Shown here: one piece after another, positions 24,301 to 29,890 of the stretch
Layout of the letters: each line of letters starts with the position of its first letter
Numbering within the stretch: the first letter of the stretch is position 1
Assembly (NCBI GenBank): GCA_014904845.1
Contig: MU119678.1
Coordinates: forward strand, 1 to 29,890
Source of the DNA: Acephala macrosclerotiorum
Lineage: Eukaryota > Ascomycota > Leotiomycetes > Helotiales > Mollisiaceae
Length of the DNA: 29,890 nucleotides
Reading direction: 5' to 3'
Position numbers and translations under genes: made by a program
The notes under the pieces: model-generated
What the model was told of the DNA's origin: nothing
The model's database searches: none
What the model saw: only the letters and a program-made list of their open reading frames with translations

Positions 24301-27300
24301 TTTTTAAATTATTATTATTTTTTTTCAAGAATTTAGTAATTTTTTCAATATTTTTATTAGTATTAAATTTTTCTACAATTTGCTTTTCTTTCTTTTTAAA
24401 ACTTAGTAAAGAGAAAAAAAGTAAACGAATTTCAAACTCAAGTTTATTATTAGAAATAATTAAATATTTTTGATTATTTTTTATAAACGCTATTAATTTC
24501 TTAATTTCGTATTTAAAAAAAAATTTATTATTAAAATTTTTTTTATTTCTTTTATCTCAAAATATTGAAAAATTAATTTAATTTAAATTACAATTTGTTT
24601 TTACTAATAAGTATACAAATATTTATTACTAAACGAGTTTTAGTAATTTAATTATTAAAAGATCTTATATCGAATAATAAAGTAATTTAAGAGTTTCGTA
24701 CAATGAATTATATTGAAAATTGTATCGATTTCTTTAAATTGAATATTATTGAAAAAAGATTCGTCGTTAAAAAGTTTTTGAAATCGATTTTTGAAGAAAA
24801 TTCAAAATTTATTATAAATTTTTTTGAGTTTTTTGTAAATAATATTGTTAATAATTTTTTTTGTTAATACTAATAAGTATTAAGTTTACGAGAAATAAAG
24901 TGAAAAGACTAGAATTTTTGAGATTTTTAATGTATTTTCGATCGATAAAAGTTTTTGTTTTATAGACGTATAATTTTAATTTTTGAATTTTTTTTTTATA
25001 ATATTTAATTGAATTTATTTCAAAAAATTTCTAATTAAAGTTTGATTTTTAATATTAAAAAAAAAATTTATTCAAGTAATTTTTTTGAGAAATCGAAATA
25101 ATTAATTTATTACTTTTTTATAATTATTAAATTGTAAATAAATTATTTGAAATTTATTAAAAAAAAAAAAGTTTAATATATAATAAATTTAAATTTTGAG
25201 ATATATATATATTTTTTTTTGTAAAAGAATTAATCAATTTTATTGTTTTAGTAAAGTTTAATAAATTAAAAAAAATAACGAAGTAAAAAAAGTAGTTTTT
25301 AAAAAATCGATAAAATAATAATTATAATTTGAAGTTTATTTACAAAGATTGAATGATAAAAGAAAAGTACGTATTATATAGAAAAGAAAATTTACTAAAA
25401 AAAGTTCATTAGTAATAGAATTTTAGTATATTAATTTTTTTAAGAAAAAATAGTAAAAAAAAAAATTTTTCGTTTATTTAAAATTTTTTTGTAAAATAAA
25501 AATTATTGTAATTTTTAAATTAATAAGCGATTTAATCGAGAAAATAAAAATAGAAATAATAAAAATTTGCGAGAATTAAAATCGATTTTTTGTTAATATT
25601 TTTTGTTTATAGTGAAAAATGATAAAAATATTTATGAATTAAAAACGAGTATTAAAGTAGATTTAAGTATATTGAAAAAAAAAAATTTAGTATACAATTT
25701 GTAAATTTTGAATAATTGTATTTTTATAATTTCAATTTGTTTTTTATTGTTTTTAAGATGCAAATCGAGATTTTCGTAAAGTATTATATAATAAATTTAA
25801 TAAAATTGTTTAGTAAACGAGTATTTGTAAGTATTGTAAACAATATTTAAAATTTTAATGCGATTAGTAAAATTCAAAGTATTAAAGAAAGTAATGTTTG
25901 ATTTTTAGATATTGTTTATGTCGTACGTATAATCAATTATTGAACGTATATTATTTGATTAAAATTCGCGAATTGATTGAAATAGAGTAATATTAGATTG
26001 CGATAAAGTAATAATAATTTTGTGTTTTTTTGATATAGACGTAGATATATTGTAGTATTTTTTATTATCGGTAATAAATTTCTTGGGTTTGATTAGCGTG
26101 GAGATCGAAACGGAGAAAAAAGTAGATCGAAGAATTTGAAAAGTTTAAAGAATTTGAGAAAGTAAAAAGTTTTATACAGAAAAGTTAATAATAGTAATAT
26201 CGTTATCGTTATTATTATCGTCGTCGTCGTTATCACTAATTAACGAAATTAATTAAAGAAATAAAGTATTAATATTAGTAGTTTTTTAAGATTTGATACT
26301 TTGAATATTTATATTATTAATAGCAATAATCGATTATTTTTTTAGATTTATTTATAAAAATCGAAAAAAGTTTTTTAATATATTTTTTAATTATTAAAAG
26401 TTCGTAAAAATAGAAAATAAAACGTAGTTTTTTCAAGTTTATTTTATTTAAATTTGTGATTACTAGATTATTGTTTGTATTTTTCAAGTATATTAACGTT
26501 TTTTTGCAATTAATAAATCGAAAAAGTATTCTCGTGAATAATATATTATAAATTTTGTTTTTTTCGATAATAATTATATTAATAATTTTAATAATTTCGC
26601 GAGATGCAAAACGTTTTATATAGAATATTTACTCGAATTTTTAGTATATATATTTGTTGTAAAATTTATTAATAAAATTTTTAATAAATTATTGAAATAT
26701 TTGAATTCGAAAAAAAGTTTTTTAATTATAATATTCGAATATATTATTAAAAGTTTTAATTAAATTGAATCGAATTTATTAAAGCGCGATACGCAATTTT
26801 TTAATTTTATTTATTTTAAAAAAAAAGTTTTTATTTAAAATTATATATTATTTTAAGATTTTTTAAAAAATTTTAAAATAATATTATTTTTAAATTTTTT
26901 TTTTATTTAATTAGAATTTTTTTTATTACGTTTTTAGTTTTTATAAGTTTATTATTAATATTATTAATTGTAATTACTTTTTTTTTTAAATAATAATTTA
27001 TTAATAGTTTTTTATAGATTATTGAAATCGCGTTGCACGATTTATATAAACGTATTATAATTATTTTCGTTTCATTTTTTTGTGTGTGAAATTCGTGTTT
27101 TCAAAGTTTAGTAAAGCGTTTTTTTGAGATATAATAGTAATATTGTAAAAGTTTTAAAAATAAAGATTAGAGTTGTAAAATTTGTATGTAGAAAAGTAAT
27201 GTAATAAATTGATCGGATTTTGAAAGTAGAGAACGTGTAATTTTGAAGAGAAAAGATTTGTTAATAAGATTGAAGAAAATTATGAGTTTTTATGTTTGTA

Positions 27301-29890
27301 AAAAGATTATATAAGAAAAGTAAATAAATATTTTTGTGTTTTGAATAGTAAAGAATTGTAAAATTTATTTGTTTTTGTAAGAAAAGTTTTTAGAGTGTAT
27401 TAGTATATGTGATTAAAATATTGTAGTATTAATTTCGAATAAAATTTTTTAAAAGTTTTAAGTAAATAGTTTTATATTAATTTTTTATGAAACGTATTAA
27501 ATGAATTTTGAAAGAAAGAGAATAAGTAAAGTAAGTATTTATAAATCGTTTTTATAAAGAAAATGTATAAAGATTTTTGAAGAGAATCGTTGTAAAATAT
27601 TTAAATAAATAAAATATATTCGATTGATAGAATTGTTTGTATGTTTTGAATTTTGGTTTTCGATTTATTTGTCGTTATTATATTTGTTGTTATTGTATTT
27701 ATTAGTAATTTTTCGTAGAATTTATTAATAATCGTTTTATTAAAATTTTGAACGTTAATATTATTATTATTATTAAAAATATATAATAATAAATTTGGTT
27801 TTTTTAAGATTTTTTTATTAGTATTAATTTTATTTTATTTTTGAGTAATAAATTGAATAAATTTTTTAATTTTTTGTGTATTTTTAAAACGTTTATTGAA
27901 ATTGTAATTATTATTATTTTTAATTATTTGTTTTATAATTTGATTATATTAATATTGATTGTTTTTAAATATAAATAACCGTGAAAATCGATTACGATTT
28001 TAAAAATTATAATATTATTAATCGTTTTTTCAATAATAATATTTACAATTAATTAATTTATTTATAAATAAGTAGTAATTTACGAAAAAATAATTAATAA
28101 AAAAATCGATTTTTTTATTTTTTGTTCGTTTGAAATACTTGAAGTAATATTATTCGTTTTATTAATCGTTGTATATAGTATTAATTTTTATTGTATTTTT
28201 TTTGAATAATTGATAGTATATTTTGCGAAAATTTAATTAATATTAAATTATATAAAGTTTTATGTTCGTTTTTTTTTATATTATTATATTTTTTTTGTTT
28301 ACGATTAAAAAAAAAATTTTGTTTATATTTTTGTAAAAAAATAAATTGATTTTAATTTTGATTTATAGAGATTATAATATTGTTTAGTTTTTAAGATATT
28401 TTTGTAGTATTAATATTTAAAACGATTTTTAAATCGTTGAATAATACGAAAAAAAAAGAAAATTTTTTTAGTTTTTTGGTAAAATTGTTTATTTGTATTG
28501 AAAGTTTTAATATGAATATTTGTTGAATTTTTTGAGTTTGAATAATACGTAAAATCGAAGATTAAATTTTGATATAAGTTTTTTTAGTAATTGTATATAT
28601 TTTTTATTGAATTTTTTTTATAAGTAATTTGAGTAAAATGAAAAATAGTAAATTATTAATTGCGTTTAAAATTATTTTTTGTATTATAGTATTTAAATGT
28701 TTTTATTGAATTTTCGAGTATTTTGAGTTGTTAGTTTTATTATATTATTACTTTTTTTTTTTTTATATTTATATGTAGTAATCGTTTTTTCGTATATTTT
28801 GTTGTAATTATAAATAGATATTTTTATCGATTTGTAATCGATTTTTTTGAAAATTCGTTTTTTGATATGTATTAAAATTTTTTTTATAAATTCGCGTTTT
28901 TAATATTATTTATTTAATTTATTTTGTTTAATTAATTTTTTAAATATTTAATCGAATAAATTTATATATATTTTTATTATTAAAAGTTTTTTTATAGATT
29001 AATCGATAATTTTATATAAAAATTTTATATTTATTTGATAATATTTTTAATTGTATTCGTGAAATTCTTTTTTTAGAGCGTTATAAAGTTTTTTTTTAAG
29101 TAGTTTTCGATATTGTATTTTAGTATAAATTGGATTTGTTTTTTGTAAATTGAGTTAATATATTGTAAAAATCGTATTTTTTTGATTTTTAGAGTAATTT
29201 TGTAGTTTTTGTATATATCGTTATATTGTTTTAAAAAAGTCGTAATATTGTTTTTTTTGAATTAAAATATTTTAAAGATTTTAAAAAAAGATATTTATAG
29301 TTTTAATACGAGTATATATTTTTTAAAGTTTTGTATTTTTAAAAGATTGTTTTCGTTGTTTGTAAAATTTTTTTTAGAAAAAATTAATAATGTGATTAAA
29401 ATAAAAGTGTTTTTTGTTGAAAAAAATGAATTTTAATACGAATAATTTATTGATTTTAGTTTTTAGATTGAGAATTAATTTAATAATTTAAAAATGCAAA
29501 TTTTTAAATTATTATTTTTAAATAAAATTCGTTTTAAAAATTGATTTTTATTTATATTGTTTTTTTGTAAAAAAAAAATTGTTTTAATTTTTGTTTGAAA
29601 TTTTATTTGTTTATTTATTTTAATAAAATGTATTTTTCAAATAAATATTTTTTTAATCGATTTTTTTTGATTGAAATTTTTTGTTTTAATTTTTTTTGTA
29701 TTGTTTTTTGAAATTTGAAGTTTATTTTGATTTTATTGTTTTAATTTAAAAGTAATTACGAGTAATTTGCGAATTGCAATTTTTAAAAGAATTAAAATTA
29801 AAATTTAAAACAATAAAATAATTTCGTTTTTTAATACTATAATTTTTTTTTTTTTTCGTATTAAAATTTCTTTTTTTATATTTCAATTTT
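24301..29890. other. 5.6-kb strand-asymmetric flank, no gene
   Basis: The plus strand has lost almost all C outside CpG while G remains common; 27241-27420 has 31 G and no C. There is no open frame on either strand, and I found no partner within the window. Uniform loss of C over more than 5 kb suggests that one strand was the target throughout, as when a single long duplicated element is mutated. G-rich words (GAAAAG, GTAAAG, TTTGTAG) may be the leftovers of an element coding strand. The partner repeat would have to lie outside the window. Confidence 0.6.
25900..26240 (+). other. Moderately less-mutated patch with TCG triplets
   Basis: G+C is about 28% over 26041-26160 (34 of 120), within a flank that is otherwise far lower. 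The patch holds GGG and CGG words (about 26085-26115). It ends in a triplet run of four TCG units (26218-26229), preceded by interrupted ATCGTT/ATT units and possibly a degraded codon repeat. Every frame has stops. It may be the best-preserved piece of the element in this flank. Confidence 0.4.

Noticed and set aside
1..29890. Organelle genome or a naturally AT-rich genome such as an apicomplexan or anaerobic gut fungus
   Set aside because: There are no organelle genes, tRNAs or rRNAs in 30 kb. Transition-only divergence between inverted copies, and islands of up to 37% GC, point to directed mutation of repeats rather than general base composition.
1..29890. Bisulfite-converted sequence assembled by mistake
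   Set aside because: The loss of C without loss of CpG looks similar, but the affected strand switches at repeat boundaries, and some blocks keep CA, CT and CC freely. A library artefact would not track element ends.
1..29890. CRISPR array or tandem satellite
   Set aside because: No regularly spaced direct repeats with unique spacers, and no tandem satellite unit, were seen; the only tandem arrays are simple AAT/ATT, TA and TCG runs.

Overview
The window is about 30 kb of extremely AT-rich DNA with no intact gene. Many 60-base lines hold only 3 to 6 G or C. Stops are dense in all six frames, and the longest open frame is about 90 codons of low-complexity Ile/Phe/Asn/Lys sequence. I found no tRNA, rRNA or CRISPR array. 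The best reading is a repeat-induced point mutation (RIP)-like AT-isochore or pericentromere-like block of a filamentous ascomycete fungus, made of old inverted repeats of dead transposable elements. The host assignment is inference; no host gene is present to test it.

Layout. (1) An outer inverted repeat has arms at about 54-4874 and 19032-23944. (2) Nested inside is a second inverted repeat with a different symmetry centre, with arms at about 4875-8160 and 11422-14767; its inner ends lie in AAT/ATT microsatellites. (3) About 230 bp from the inner end of the outer arm recurs alone at about 17989-18215, in the same orientation as the right arm, so three copies stop at the same terminus. (4) The stretches 8198-11421, 14768-17988 and 18216-19031 are AT-rich sequence that I could not pair with anything. 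(5) At 23944 the outer arm ends and the sequence changes within a few bases to an island of up to about 37% GC (23945-24300). After it comes a 5.6 kb flank (24301-29890) almost free of C outside CpG.

Mutation signature. Hand alignment of the inverted arms gives differences that are essentially all transitions: 12 of 12 in 90 bp and 9 of 9 in 101 bp. Long blocks are strand-asymmetric: 27241-27420 has 31 G and no C, while 19201-19320 has 14 C and 3 G. On the depleted strand the surviving C is nearly always in CpG (all 9 C in 12001-12120). Where arms differ at a CpG, the other copy usually reads TpA. This fits a process in which TpG/CpA is the preferred target, so a half-mutated CpG is rapidly finished off.

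No genes work together here. The value of the window is the architecture (nested inverted repeats with shared ends), the unusual CpG-sparing mutation spectrum, and the few less-mutated islands (17270-17530, 23945-24300, 25900-26240) that may still allow the original elements to be identified.
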